A stretch of 64,000 bases of DNA. It comes from Cyclobacteriaceae bacterium. Lineage in GTDB: Bacteria > Bacteroidota > Bacteroidia > Cytophagales > Cyclobacteriaceae. Below the pieces are notes generated by a model. The model did no database searches, was not told the DNA's origin, and saw nothing but the letters and a program-made list of their open reading frames with translations. The stretch's first letter is position 1; every line of letters starts with the position of its first letter. Location: positions 116,110 to 180,109 of the forward strand of contig JAIBBC010000004.1 of the NCBI GenBank assembly GCA_019694875.1, given 5' to 3'. Shown one piece after another: positions 17,656 through 26,187 of the stretch. A program made the position numbers and the translations under genes.

Positions 17656-18216
17656 ATGTTTGAGAATCTAGATCCCCTGTTACGGATTTTCTGGTTCGTG
17701 GCCATCCCAACCAGTTTAATCTTTTTGATCCAAACCATTATGACCTTTGCCGGAGTCGATGCAACCGATGGCCTTGAGGCCGACTTCGATGGAGACATCG
17801 CACACGGTGAAACTCCGTTTCAATTGTTCTCGCTTCGCAACCTGATCAACTTCTTATTGGGTTTCAGCTGGACCGGAATTTCATTTTTTAACACGATTGA
17901 AAACAAAACCGTGCTGATCGGACTGGCCGTGCTGGTAGGTGCGGCTTTTGTCTATGTGTTCTTTCTCATCATCCGGCAAATTCAGAAGCTTGCAGAAGAC
18001 AATTCGTTTAAAATAGACAGTACCATCAATAAAACCGCAGAAGTATACCTCGCCATTCCGGAACGTAAATCCGGAAAAGGAAAAGTCATGGTAAGTGTAA
18101 AAGGAACATTCCATGAACTGGATGCCGTGACTGAGTATGAAAAAATCCCAAGTCATGCGATGGTCAGGATTGTGAAAGTCCTGAACGGTAATATCCTTCT
18201 TGTAGAAACGCTTTAA
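17656..18216 (+). CDS. NfeD-like membrane protein, flotillin partner
   Basis: The 186-residue protein has three N-terminal membrane segments (about 8-31, 63-79, 85-107) and a soluble C-terminal OB-like beta domain (about 120-186, KVMVSVKGTFHEL and KVLNGNILLVETL). This is the NfeD/YuaF layout. Such proteins work beside SPFH-domain flotillins in membrane microdomains. The flotillin gene follows after 18 bases, the classical pairing, so the functional link is strong. The gene is preceded by 120 bases without a coding region, where its promoter should lie. Confidence 0.85.
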   Translation: MFENLDPLLRIFWFVAIPTSLIFLIQTIMTFAGVDATDGLEADFDGDIAHGETPFQLFSLRNLINFLLGFSWTGISFFNTIENKTVLIGLAVLVGAAFVYVFFLIIRQIQKLAEDNSFKIDSTINKTAEVYLAIPERKSGKGKVMVSVKGTFHELDAVTEYEKIPSHAMVRIVKVLNGNILLVETL

Positions 18217-18234
18217 TCTAACCTCAAATACCCT

Positions 18235-19737
18235 ATGTCTCCAGTAATTTTAATTCTCGTTGCCGTTGTGGTCGGCTTTGTAACCATCACAGCACTTATT
18301 TCACGTTACAAACGATGCCCTTCTGATAAGATTCTCGTTATCTACGGCCGCACAGGCGGAAGTTCTGCCAAGTGCGTACATGGAGGCGGTGCGTTTATTT
18401 GGCCCGTTATTCAGGACTATGCCTTCCTCGATCTTAAGCCATTATCGATTGACGCGAACCTGACAAATGCACTGAGTCGTCAGAACATCCGCGTTGACGT
18501 TCCGTGTCGTTTTACCATTGCGATCTCAACCGAGCACGACAGCATGAACGCTGCCGCGGAACGTTTGCTTGGTTTAACGCATGGTCAGATCCAGGAACTT
18601 GCAAAAGATATTTTGTTTGGTCAGTTGCGCCTCGTAATCGCAACCATGACGATTGAAGAAATCAACTCCGATCGCGATAAGTTTTTGGATAACATTTCGA
18701 AAAACGTTGACAGCGAATTGAAGAAAATTGGTTTGAAGCTGATCAACGTAAACGTAACCGATATTAAAGACGAGTCGGGCTACATCGAAGCATTGGGTAA
18801 GGAAGCTGCCGCGAAAGCGATTAACGAAGCTAAAATTTCCGTTGCTGCTCAGGAAAAGATCGGTGAAACCGGTAAGGCCGCTGCCGATCGTGAAAAGGAT
18901 ACACAAATTGCTGAAACACACCGTGACCGGGATGTAAAAATCGCTATCACGCAAAAGGATAAAGAAATTAGCATTGCCGCAGCCAAGAAAGACGAATCGA
19001 TTGGTAAGGCTGAAGCGGAGCGCGATACGCGTGTAAAAACCTCCGAAGCCAACGCGATTGCGATTAAGGGTGAAAACGAAGCGAAGATCGCTATTGCACA
19101 ATCGGAAGCGGTAAGAAGAGAGAAGGAAGCGGAAGCGTTGCGCATTGCGTTAGCATCAGAAAAAGTACAGCAGGCAAAAGCACTGGAGGAGGCCTATTTA
19201 GCAGAACAAAAAGCTGAAACCGCTCGTGCGGAACGTGAACGTTCAACCCAGAATGCGAACATTGTGATCCCTGCCGAGATTGCGAAACAACGTGCGATCA
19301 TCGAAGCACAGGCGATGGCGGAAAAAATCCGGGAGCAGGCAAAGGGTGAAGCCGATGCGATCTACGCCAAGATGGAAGCTGAAGCGAAAGGTTTGTTTGA
19401 AATCCTGACTAAACAAGCAGAAGGTTACAAGCAGGTGGTGCAGGCCGCGGGTGGTGATCCTACTAAAGCCTTCCAGTTGTTGCTCGTAGAGAAATTACCT
19501 GAATTGATCAAGACGCAGGTTGAAGCCGTTAAGAATATCAAGATCGACAAGATCACCGTTTGGGATTCCGGTAACGGAGAAAATGGCGCCAACTCAACAG
19601 CCAACTTTGTTTCGGGTATGATGAAAACCGTTCCACCGCTGAACGACTTGTTCAACATGGCCGGCCTGAATCTTCCTACGTACTTAAAAGGAGAAGAGGG
19701 AAAGGAAGCGAAAGAGCTTCCGAAAAAAGAAAAATAA
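18235..19737 (+). CDS. Flotillin-family SPFH protein
   Basis: The product has 500 residues. A short N-terminal membrane anchor (VILILVAVVVGFVTITALI) is followed by the SPFH/band-7 domain (about 30-190, with ILVIYGRTGG and NVDSELKKIGLKLINVNVTDI). A very long Ala/Glu/Lys/Arg coiled-coil of flotillin repeats (EAKISVAAQEKIGE through EAEALRIALASEK) spans about 200-390, followed by a C-terminal oligomerisation region (QLLLVEKLPELIKTQVEAV). Flotillins scaffold membrane microdomains and organise signalling and secretion complexes. The coupled NfeD protein immediately upstream is its known partner type. The gene ends before an inverted repeat shared with the convergent arginase gene. Confidence 0.94.
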   Translation: MSPVILILVAVVVGFVTITALISRYKRCPSDKILVIYGRTGGSSAKCVHGGGAFIWPVIQDYAFLDLKPLSIDANLTNALSRQNIRVDVPCRFTIAISTEHDSMNAAAERLLGLTHGQIQELAKDILFGQLRLVIATMTIEEINSDRDKFLDNISKNVDSELKKIGLKLINVNVTDIKDESGYIEALGKEAAAKAINEAKISVAAQEKIGETGKAAADREKDTQIAETHRDRDVKIAITQKDKEISIAAAKKDESIGKAEAERDTRVKTSEANAIAIKGENEAKIAIAQSEAVRREKEAEALRIALASEKVQQAKALEEAYLAEQKAETARAERERSTQNANIVIPAEIAKQRAIIEAQAMAEKIREQAKGEADAIYAKMEAEAKGLFEILTKQAEGYKQVVQAAGGDPTKAFQLLLVEKLPELIKTQVEAVKNIKIDKITVWDSGNGENGANSTANFVSGMMKTVPPLNDLFNMAGLNLPTYLKGEEGKEAKELPKKEK

Positions 19738-19747
19738 GTTAAAGGTT

Positions 19748-19803
19748 ATTCGTTAATAGTTAATCGTCAAAGCAATACGGTTAACTATTAACTTTTAACG
19801 AAT
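19748..19803. terminator. Bidirectional inverted repeat between flotillin and arginase genes
   Basis: Two overlapping perfect stems are possible: 12 bases at 19752-19763 with 19781-19792, and 9 bases at 19748-19756 with 19795-19803. The stems are A/T-rich and sit exactly between convergent genes, fitting a bidirectional terminator. The two stems are mutually exclusive at bases 19752-19756. Confidence 0.55.
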
Positions 19804-19805
19804 AT

Positions 19806-20768
19806 CTATTCCGCCATCACGGGGCGACTGGCAATGGACTTCGCAGTTGCTTCCAGAATTTCGAACGCGCTTTCGGCCATACGGTTCTCTGTGTCAAGGG
19901 TTGGGTTTACCTCCACAATCTCCCACGAACAAACGCGCGGGTCTTTCACAAGCTCTACATTCAGCGCTTTTGCTTCATCTACGGTTAAACCATTCGGCAC
20001 AGGGGTTCCTGTCCCGGTAGATACACGGCTGTCGATGCTGTCGACATCAAACGAAATATAAATCAGGTCGCAATGATCAAGCATGGCGAGTACGCGTTTG
20101 GCGATTTCGACCGAACCTAACTTTTTAACATCTTCTGTCTCGATGAAATTAATGTTGTGCTTGTTGATGAGATAGTTCTCAGGCTTCTCCAGGTCGCGCA
20201 CAGCCACATACACGATATCTTCCGGATAAACTTTAGCTCCCGGAACACCTACGTTTTTCAGCTGTTCCCAGTATTCGAGCGTTTCGCCTTTCGGATCGTT
20301 TACTTTGCACTCCAGGTTATCAATGCCCGTTGCCATAGCCAGCGGCATTCCGTGCATGTTGCCGGAAGGTGTTGTGTAAGGTGTATGAATATCGGCATGC
20401 GCATCAATCCACACCACACCGAGCCTCGCACCCGGGTTTGCTTTTTTAATTCCGGAGATCGTTCCGTAAGCCGTGCTGTGGTCGCCCGCGATCACAAATG
20501 GAAAGTTGTCGTCCCATATGGTTTCGTAAACTTCCAGGCAAACACGTTCCTCCATAATCAGTACACCATCAATGAACTTGGCGTACGAGTGCTTCGCGCC
20601 ATCGAACAGGAGTTCGTTTACGTTTTCAACTTCAACCGAATCGTACGTTCTGAAAAAGTCCGATTTCAGGTCGAGGCTGGCAATCTTCATGGCCTCCACG
20701 CCCAGGCTGGCCCCGCGGGTGCCGGCACCGATCTCGGACTTAACCTCAATAATCTTAATCTCTTTCAC
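19806..20768 (-). CDS. Arginase (ureohydrolase family)
   Basis: Arginase hydrolyses arginine to ornithine and urea. The 320-residue sequence has all Mn-binding motifs of ureohydrolases: AGDHSTAYG, WIDAHADIHTP (His, Asp, His, Asp ligands) and ISFDVDSIDSRVSTGTGTP. The stretch TTPSGNMHGMPLA after the second motif is the arginase-type loop that reads the substrate alpha-amino and carboxyl groups; agmatinases differ here. I therefore favour arginase over agmatinase, although the neighbouring decarboxylase would make an agmatine-consuming enzyme plausible too. It is divergent from the decarboxylase gene across 248 bases and convergent with flotillin. Confidence 0.85.
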   Translation of the reverse strand: MKEIKIIEVKSEIGAGTRGASLGVEAMKIASLDLKSDFFRTYDSVEVENVNELLFDGAKHSYAKFIDGVLIMEERVCLEVYETIWDDNFPFVIAGDHSTAYGTISGIKKANPGARLGVVWIDAHADIHTPYTTPSGNMHGMPLAMATGIDNLECKVNDPKGETLEYWEQLKNVGVPGAKVYPEDIVYVAVRDLEKPENYLINKHNINFIETEDVKKLGSVEIAKRVLAMLDHCDLIYISFDVDSIDSRVSTGTGTPVPNGLTVDEAKALNVELVKDPRVCSWEIVEVNPTLDTENRMAESAFEILEATAKSIASRPVMAE

Positions 20769-20956
20769 AGGAGTACACTTAGAATGTTAAACGAACAGGG
20801 AAATGCTAAAGTTTGGAGCGGAAAAACAAAACGGTACCGTAACAGCCTCAGAAATCAGGCAGGCCATGCGCGATGGCGAAAACGGGATTGGGGTACCGGG
20901 TGTTCATGGGTTTTTTAGCATTGCAAAGATGGCAAATTTATCCCAATATTGCACCC

Positions 20957-20964
20957 TATTTTTG
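20957..20964 (+). promoter_or_regulatory. Possible -7 element upstream of the decarboxylase gene
   Basis: TATTTTTG matches the Bacteroidota -7 consensus TAnnTTTG at every fixed position. It lies 52 bases before the ATG. I see no TTG at the right distance upstream, so the assignment is tentative. The rest of the 248-base gap holds nothing else I can support. Confidence 0.35.
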
Positions 20965-21016
20965 TTGATTAAAACCGCGTTTTCGAGTTACTTAACCGCA
21001 TAATACAGAAAGATCG

Positions 21017-22408
21017 ATGAAGAGCTACCGGGACCTGATTGAGCAGACGTTTGAGTTTCCCCAAAAGGAATTTAAAGTTCGTGATCACGAGTTGTTATTT
21101 AACGATGTTCCGTTGATGGACATCATCAAGCAGTACGGCACGCCACTGAAGCTTACGTATCTCCCGCGGATTACCGAAAACATCCGGTCGACACAAGCAT
21201 TGTTTAACAGTGCGCTCGAAAAATTCAAATACAACGGCAAGTACACATATTGTTATTGTACAAAGTCTTCACACTTTTCATTCGTGATGGAGGAAGCGCT
21301 GAAGAATGAAGACGTGCACATGGAAACTTCTTCCGCGTTTGATATTCCGATTGTACGTTCGCTTTATGCGAAAGGCAAGCTCACCAAAGATTCGTATATC
21401 CTTTGCAATGGTTTTAAAATGCCGTTGTATACGCAATACATTTCAGAGTTGCTGAATGACGGTTTCAAGAACTGCATTCCGATCTTGGATGAAATGGGCG
21501 AGTTCGAAGAATACGAGAAAAATGTGGTGAACCCTTACCGCGTGGGGATTCGCGTAGCTGCCGATGAAGAACCGAAGTTTGAGTTTTACACATCGCGTCT
21601 CGGCATCCGCTACAGCGATATCATTCCGTTCTACAAAGAAAACATCGAGAAGAGCAAGAAGGCGTCCCTGAAGATGCTGCACTTCTTCATCAACACCGGT
21701 ATTAAAGACACCGCTTATTACTGGAGTGAATTAAGCCGTTTCGTATTCAAGTATTGCGAACTGAAAAAGATTTGTCCTTCACTTGACTCGATTGACATTG
21801 GTGGCGGTTTCCCGATCAAAACTTCGTTAACCTTCCACTACGATTACAAATACATGATTGAACAAATCGTGGAGAACATCAAGTGGATTTGCGACAAGAA
21901 CAACGTTGAAGTACCGAACATCTTTACAGAATTCGGCAGCTATACCGTAGGCGAAAGTGGTGCTGTGCTGTACCAGGTAATCGATCAGAAGCTTCAGAAT
22001 GACAAAGAGCTTTGGTACATGATTGATGGTTCATTCATTACTCACCTGCCGGATGCGTGGGGACTGAATCAGAAGTACATTTTGCTGGCGATAAACAAAT
22101 GGGATGATCCGTATCACAAAGTGAATATGGGCGGCCTTACGTGCGACAGCATGGATTATTATAACTCAGAAGCGCATACGGGCGAAGTGTTCCTTCCGAT
22201 GATCAATGATGAGGAGCAACTATTTATCGGCTTCTTCCACACCGGTGCCTACCAGGAATCGCTCGGTGGATATGGCGGCATTCAGCATTGCCTTGTTCCC
22301 GCCCCCAAGCACGTGCTCATCGACCGAAATGAAGATGGCGAGATTACAACCCGCCTATTCGCGGAACAGCAAAACGAACAATCGATGCTGAAGATTTTGG
22401 GCTATTGA
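21017..22408 (+). CDS. Arginine decarboxylase-like enzyme, PLP-dependent fold III
   Basis: The 463-residue protein belongs to the alanine-racemase-fold Orn/DAP/Arg decarboxylases. The predicted PLP-binding Lys is K83 in YCYCTKSSHF. The phosphate-binding Gly stretch is DIGGGFPIK, FGSYTVGES follows, and the C-terminal substrate site holds LTCDSMDYY, where the Cys-Asp pair is the usual catalytic dyad. Its length and style are those of the Bacteroidota arginine-decarboxylase group, shorter than E. coli SpeA. The substrate could be arginine or a related diamino acid; family context, arginase and a spermidine-using enzyme nearby favour polyamine synthesis. The stop codon overlaps the convergent DUF4412 gene by seven bases. 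Confidence 0.8.
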   Translation: MKSYRDLIEQTFEFPQKEFKVRDHELLFNDVPLMDIIKQYGTPLKLTYLPRITENIRSTQALFNSALEKFKYNGKYTYCYCTKSSHFSFVMEEALKNEDVHMETSSAFDIPIVRSLYAKGKLTKDSYILCNGFKMPLYTQYISELLNDGFKNCIPILDEMGEFEEYEKNVVNPYRVGIRVAADEEPKFEFYTSRLGIRYSDIIPFYKENIEKSKKASLKMLHFFINTGIKDTAYYWSELSRFVFKYCELKKICPSLDSIDIGGGFPIKTSLTFHYDYKYMIEQIVENIKWICDKNNVEVPNIFTEFGSYTVGESGAVLYQVIDQKLQNDKELWYMIDGSFITHLPDAWGLNQKYILLAINKWDDPYHKVNMGGLTCDSMDYYNSEAHTGEVFLPMINDEEQLFIGFFHTGAYQESLGGYGGIQHCLVPAPKHVLIDRNEDGEITTRLFAEQQNEQSMLKILGY

Positions 22409-23238
22409 CCCATACCCGGCATTGCAGTTTTTGTAAACCCTGTTGGTATTTCGAAATCGGAGGCCGGCAGGGTTTGCTTTTTTATCTCCAGCACTTCCAT
22501 AACCATAGTTCCCTGCGGCATAGTCATTTCCATTTTTAACGGAACTCCTTCCAGGTCTTTGTAGTACATGGATTGCTTTCCTTTACCCATTTGCTGATCG
22601 CCCATGCTCTTGAAATCAATACCCTTGAGTTCATTCGTTGTCCAGAAAACCTGCGTGATGGTATGACCATTTTCGGTGAGGGTAACCGTACTTTTGGTGC
22701 ACGTGTAGTTTAAGATTTTTTGAGTTTCAGCAGTTTTGGTAACCGTTACATCAGGATTATGTGCGGAAGTTTCCGAATCTGCATTATGCTGAATAACAGC
22801 ATACGTTTTACTCTCGCGGTTGATCAGGTACGTTTCATCCTTTCCTTTCTGATGAAGCGTTTCGGTTCCTCCCATGATTCCGCCTTCCAGCATAGACAGC
22901 GTATGACCATTTTTTGTTTTCAGAATCATTCCGGAAGGCATCATCGAATTCACATTGCCACCCTGCATGTTCTTCATCATCGATTCCATTTGAGCTTTCA
23001 GTTGCGGGTTAGACTCCATCATTTTTTTGAACTGAGGATCATTCATTTTCTCCATCGCCTGCTTCATCTGAGCCTGCGTGGCCGGATCCTTCATTTTACG
23101 TTCAGCTTCCTCCATCTGAGCCTTCATTTTGGGATCGGTGATATTCATTTTCATCGACCACTTGATGGTGCCCTCAAAATCCTGCGCCTGTACAAAATTC
23201 ACGAATAACAGTAACGCAACTAATAATCTGATTTTCAT
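22402..23238 (-). CDS. DUF4412 domain-containing exported protein with a Met-rich region
   Basis: I place the start at the ATG at 23238 (MKIRLLVALLLFVNFVQAQ), giving a 278-residue protein with a signal peptide; a longer frame to 23325 has no signal. The C-terminal half is the DUF4412 beta-rich domain (TCTKSTVTLTENGHT, GVPLKMEMTMPQGTMVMEV). Residues about 30-100 are unusual: a helical stretch with a Met every few residues and repeated DP turns (MNDPQFKKMMESNP, KAQMESMMKNM). Function is unknown; DUF4412 proteins are secreted Bacteroidota proteins of obscure role. The Met-rich stretch could bind Cu(I) or act as a protein-protein contact, but no experiment is implied by the sequence. Confidence 0.82.
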   Translation of the reverse strand: MKIRLLVALLLFVNFVQAQDFEGTIKWSMKMNITDPKMKAQMEEAERKMKDPATQAQMKQAMEKMNDPQFKKMMESNPQLKAQMESMMKNMQGGNVNSMMPSGMILKTKNGHTLSMLEGGIMGGTETLHQKGKDETYLINRESKTYAVIQHNADSETSAHNPDVTVTKTAETQKILNYTCTKSTVTLTENGHTITQVFWTTNELKGIDFKSMGDQQMGKGKQSMYYKDLEGVPLKMEMTMPQGTMVMEVLEIKKQTLPASDFEIPTGFTKTAMPGMGQ

Positions 23239-23374
23239 ACAATTGGTATTTAAGACAACCCAAGGTATCGGATTTTTTGAAAATTGTGGATGACCACAGC
23301 AAAAAACCACTGTCGGGTGCATCATTTTGCATGTCGGGCCGTAAAAATGCTATCGGTTAAACCCTTGCTTTTGC

Positions 23375-23382
23375 TTATTTTG
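23375..23382 (+). promoter_or_regulatory. Possible -7 element for the glycosyltransferase gene
   Basis: TTATTTTG (five of six consensus positions) lies 18 bases before the GTG start. No convincing -33 TTG is seen at a 17-23-base distance. Confidence 0.3.
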
Positions 23383-23400
23383 CGTAGATAACCACTGCCC

Positions 23401-24141
23401 GTGAGCGATTCAATCGTCATAATACCCACGTATAACGAAAAGGAAAATATCGAAGCCATCCTTTCGGCCGTATTCTCCCTTTCGCATCCGTTTGATGTGC
23501 TCGTGGTTGACGATGGATCGCCTGATGGTACAGCCGGCATCGTAAAAAATCTTCAGGCTCAATACAGTGGCAGACTTCATATTCTTGAACGTTCCGGCAA
23601 ACAGGGTTTAGGCACAGCATACATTGCGGGATTTCGTTATGCCTTATCGAACGCTTATGAATATGTGCTGGAAATGGATGCCGATTTTTCGCACGACCCA
23701 AAAGACCTCGTGCATTTGAGAAAATCATGTGAAGAAGGAAGTGATGTGGCGATCGGGTCGCGGTATGCTACAGGTGTAAACGTGGTTAACTGGCCCATGG
23801 GTCGCGTATTGCTTTCGTATTTTGCGAGTTTTTATGTGCGCGTGGTAACATCCATGCCCATCAGCGATACAACGGCAGGCTTTGTCTGCTACCGCAGAAA
23901 GGTGCTTGAAACTATCCCGCTCGACCAAGTGAAGTTTGTGGGTTATGCATTCCAGATCGAAATGAAATTTCTCGCGTGGAAATATGGTTTTATCCTGAGA
24001 GAAGTACCGATCATTTTCACCGAACGAACCAGAGGCCAGTCGAAGATGTCGGCCGGAATTTTCAAAGAAGCATTCTTTGGTGTTCTTCAGATGACTATTC
24101 AAAGTTGGTTTAAGAAATATATTCCCGTATCAACCCCGTAA
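23401..24141 (+). CDS. Glycosyltransferase family 2, polyprenol-phosphate mannosyltransferase (DPM1) type
   Basis: This 246-residue cytoplasmic-face enzyme starts at a GTG. The GT-A fold motifs are IVIIPTYNEKENIE at the N-terminus, VVDDGSPDGTAG with the nucleotide-contacting Asp pair, and EMDADFSHDPKDL with the metal-binding DxD-like motif. The catalytic loop TTAGFVCYRR and ERTRGQSKM complete the dolichol-phosphate mannosyltransferase pattern. The usual product is a mannosyl (or other hexosyl) phosphopolyprenol for later transfer in the periplasm. There is no C-terminal membrane domain, so it is the short, DPM1-like form. It stands alone between divergent DUF4412 and the DUF3857 gene. Confidence 0.9.
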   Translation: MSDSIVIIPTYNEKENIEAILSAVFSLSHPFDVLVVDDGSPDGTAGIVKNLQAQYSGRLHILERSGKQGLGTAYIAGFRYALSNAYEYVLEMDADFSHDPKDLVHLRKSCEEGSDVAIGSRYATGVNVVNWPMGRVLLSYFASFYVRVVTSMPISDTTAGFVCYRRKVLETIPLDQVKFVGYAFQIEMKFLAWKYGFILREVPIIFTERTRGQSKMSAGIFKEAFFGVLQMTIQSWFKKYIPVSTP

Positions 24142-24219
24142 CTGTTGAACTGCGAAGGACTGCGTTGCTGAACGAACAAATTGCTCAAACATATTTTTAA
24201 GTCACAATTTATACCCCTT

Positions 24220-26187
24220 ATGAAGCTTGTCTTAACAGCCATCATCTCCGTTATCACCTTCGTGGTCGTTGCTCAGGATCATGGGTTTCCCTACGGGCAA
24301 GTTTCGGCTGAACAACTCGCTGCCACCGGTTATGCCCGTGATTCATCGGCCAGTGCGGTTGTGTTGCGTGAGTTTGGGGATGCCTACGTTAGCTCATCTG
24401 CCGACCGCGGGCTCATTTTCGAACATCATTATCTGATTAAGATCTTGAAGACCGAGGGTCTTAATAAAGCGAATATCTCCATTCCCCTGCGAAGAAACGA
24501 TACCAAACAGCAGCAATTGTTATCCATCAAAGCTTCATCTTACAATCTTAAAAACGGGAGCGTTGAAGAGACTGCAATCAACACCAAGAACATCTTCACG
24601 GAAAAAACAAATAAATATTGGGATGAAAAAAAGATTTCGATCCCAAACGTCCGGGTGGGCTCGATTATCGAAGTACTGTATACGACCGATGACCCGTTTT
24701 TCTTCTACAACTTTCACACATGGGAATTTCAATCCGATATTCCGAAGGTATACAGTGAATACTGGGCTACCATTCCCGGAAACTTTATCTACAACATTAC
24801 CTGGCGCGGATTTCAGAAATTCTCTAAAAATGAAAGCGAGCTTATCCGGGAGTGTTACTCACCTGCTGGCCAAAAGGCCGACTGCGGCCGGTACAAAATG
24901 GCGATGGAAAATATTCCAGCCTTTAAGGAAGAAGGCTTCATGACAGCCAAATCAAATTTCATCTCAGCTGTTTACTTCGAACTTTCGGAAGTGCGTTATT
25001 TTGACGGCCGCGTGGATAAAATCACGAAAGACTGGAAAGATGCCGACAGTGAAATCCGCACGGAGCCAAAAATTGGCGGGCAGCTGAAAAGAGGAAAAGA
25101 TATTATCGGGAAGATTGAATCGGAACTGAACGCGATTAGCGATCCGCTGGAAAAAGCCAAACGCATTTACAACCATGTAAACACCACCATTCTCTGGAAT
25201 GAATACATGGGAATGGTTAGTGACGAAGGGATTAAAAAAGCGATGGAAAAGAAAACGGGTAATATTGCCGATATTAATCTGGCATTGATTGCGGGTATGC
25301 GCGCGGCCGATCTGAACGTAGAAATCGCGCTTATCTCCACCCGTTTAAATGGCGTACCAACGGAACTGCATCCGGTAATTACCGACTTTAATTATGTGGT
25401 TGCTAAAGTTAACATTGGCGACAAGTCATACCTCGTTGACGCAAGCGATCCATACCTGCCGTTTGGAATGCTGCCTTTTCGGTGTTTAAATGGAAAGGCA
25501 CGTGTGTTCCCGGAGAAAGGTCCATCGTATTGGTACGATATCGTTCCTGCGGAAAAGTTTAAGGAGGTATCCATCATGAACCTGACGCTACAACCGGAGG
25601 GGACTATCAAAGGAAACCTTGAATACGCCTACTACGGTTATGACGCATACGACAAGCGAACCGACCTGGCTTCGTTTAACACAAAAGAAGACTACCTCGC
25701 TGATCTCAAGAAAAAAATGAAGCTTGTTACCATTAATTCATTTGAGTTGATTGGCGAGGATATTTACGATCCGAAGGTTGTGCATAAATTTGATGTTGAA
25801 ATTGAAGCACTCAGCCAATTGGGTGATGGCTTTACACTAAATCCATTCTTCCTTGATAAACTTGAGTCGAATCCGTTTAAGTTAACGGAGCGGCTTTACC
25901 CGGTTAACTTCGGCACCACGCAGGAATACACGATTATCCTTAACCTAACCTACCCCGAGAATTTCATGATCGTTGAAAAGCCGGAGCGGAATACTCTTAC
26001 CATTCCGGGAGGCGGAGGAAAGTTTCTTTTTGAAGTTACCGACTCCGGAACCAAGGCTACGATGACGTATTCGCTTGTTCTTTCCAGGCCTGTATACACT
26101 TCGGCTGAATATAAATACCTGAAAGAATTGTTCAACCGGGCCTTACAAGTACAGAACTACGACTGGCTCTTTAAGAAGAAGCAATAG
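24220..26187 (+). CDS. DUF3857 and transglutaminase-like exported protein
   Basis: The start at 24220 gives a 655-residue protein with signal peptide MKLVLTAIISVITFVVVAQD. An in-frame TTG 39 bases earlier is less likely. The N-terminal beta-sandwich matches DUF3857 (HYLIKILKTEGLNKANI, then VGSIIEVLYTTDDPFF). The middle is a transglutaminase-like fold (LEKAKRIYNHVNTTILWNEY), with GNIADINLALIAGMRAADL where the catalytic Cys of active members would stand. Here the position reads Asp/Ile rather than Cys, so it is likely a non-catalytic member. A C-terminal beta domain finishes the protein. Such proteins are common, poorly understood Bacteroidota envelope proteins. The convergent ABC permease gene begins at the next base. 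Confidence 0.87.
   Translation: MKLVLTAIISVITFVVVAQDHGFPYGQVSAEQLAATGYARDSSASAVVLREFGDAYVSSSADRGLIFEHHYLIKILKTEGLNKANISIPLRRNDTKQQQLLSIKASSYNLKNGSVEETAINTKNIFTEKTNKYWDEKKISIPNVRVGSIIEVLYTTDDPFFFYNFHTWEFQSDIPKVYSEYWATIPGNFIYNITWRGFQKFSKNESELIRECYSPAGQKADCGRYKMAMENIPAFKEEGFMTAKSNFISAVYFELSEVRYFDGRVDKITKDWKDADSEIRTEPKIGGQLKRGKDIIGKIESELNAISDPLEKAKRIYNHVNTTILWNEYMGMVSDEGIKKAMEKKTGNIADINLALIAGMRAADLNVEIALISTRLNGVPTELHPVITDFNYVVAKVNIGDKSYLVDASDPYLPFGMLPFRCLNGKARVFPEKGPSYWYDIVPAEKFKEVSIMNLTLQPEGTIKGNLEYAYYGYDAYDKRTDLASFNTKEDYLADLKKKMKLVTINSFELIGEDIYDPKVVHKFDVEIEALSQLGDGFTLNPFFLDKLESNPFKLTERLYPVNFGTTQEYTIILNLTYPENFMIVEKPERNTLTIPGGGGKFLFEVTDSGTKATMTYSLVLSRPVYTSAEYKYLKELFNRALQVQNYDWLFKKKQ

Noticed and set aside
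19806-20768. Agmatinase instead of arginase.
   Set aside because: The TTPSGNMHGMPLA loop is the arginase type, although the neighbouring decarboxylase makes agmatinase an alternative worth a biochemical test.
20803-21003. A 66-codon plus-strand frame in the 248-base gap before the decarboxylase gene.
   Set aside because: The product has no domain-like pattern, its end sits on the region expected to hold the promoter, and the -7-like element falls inside it. Chance frame is the simplest explanation.
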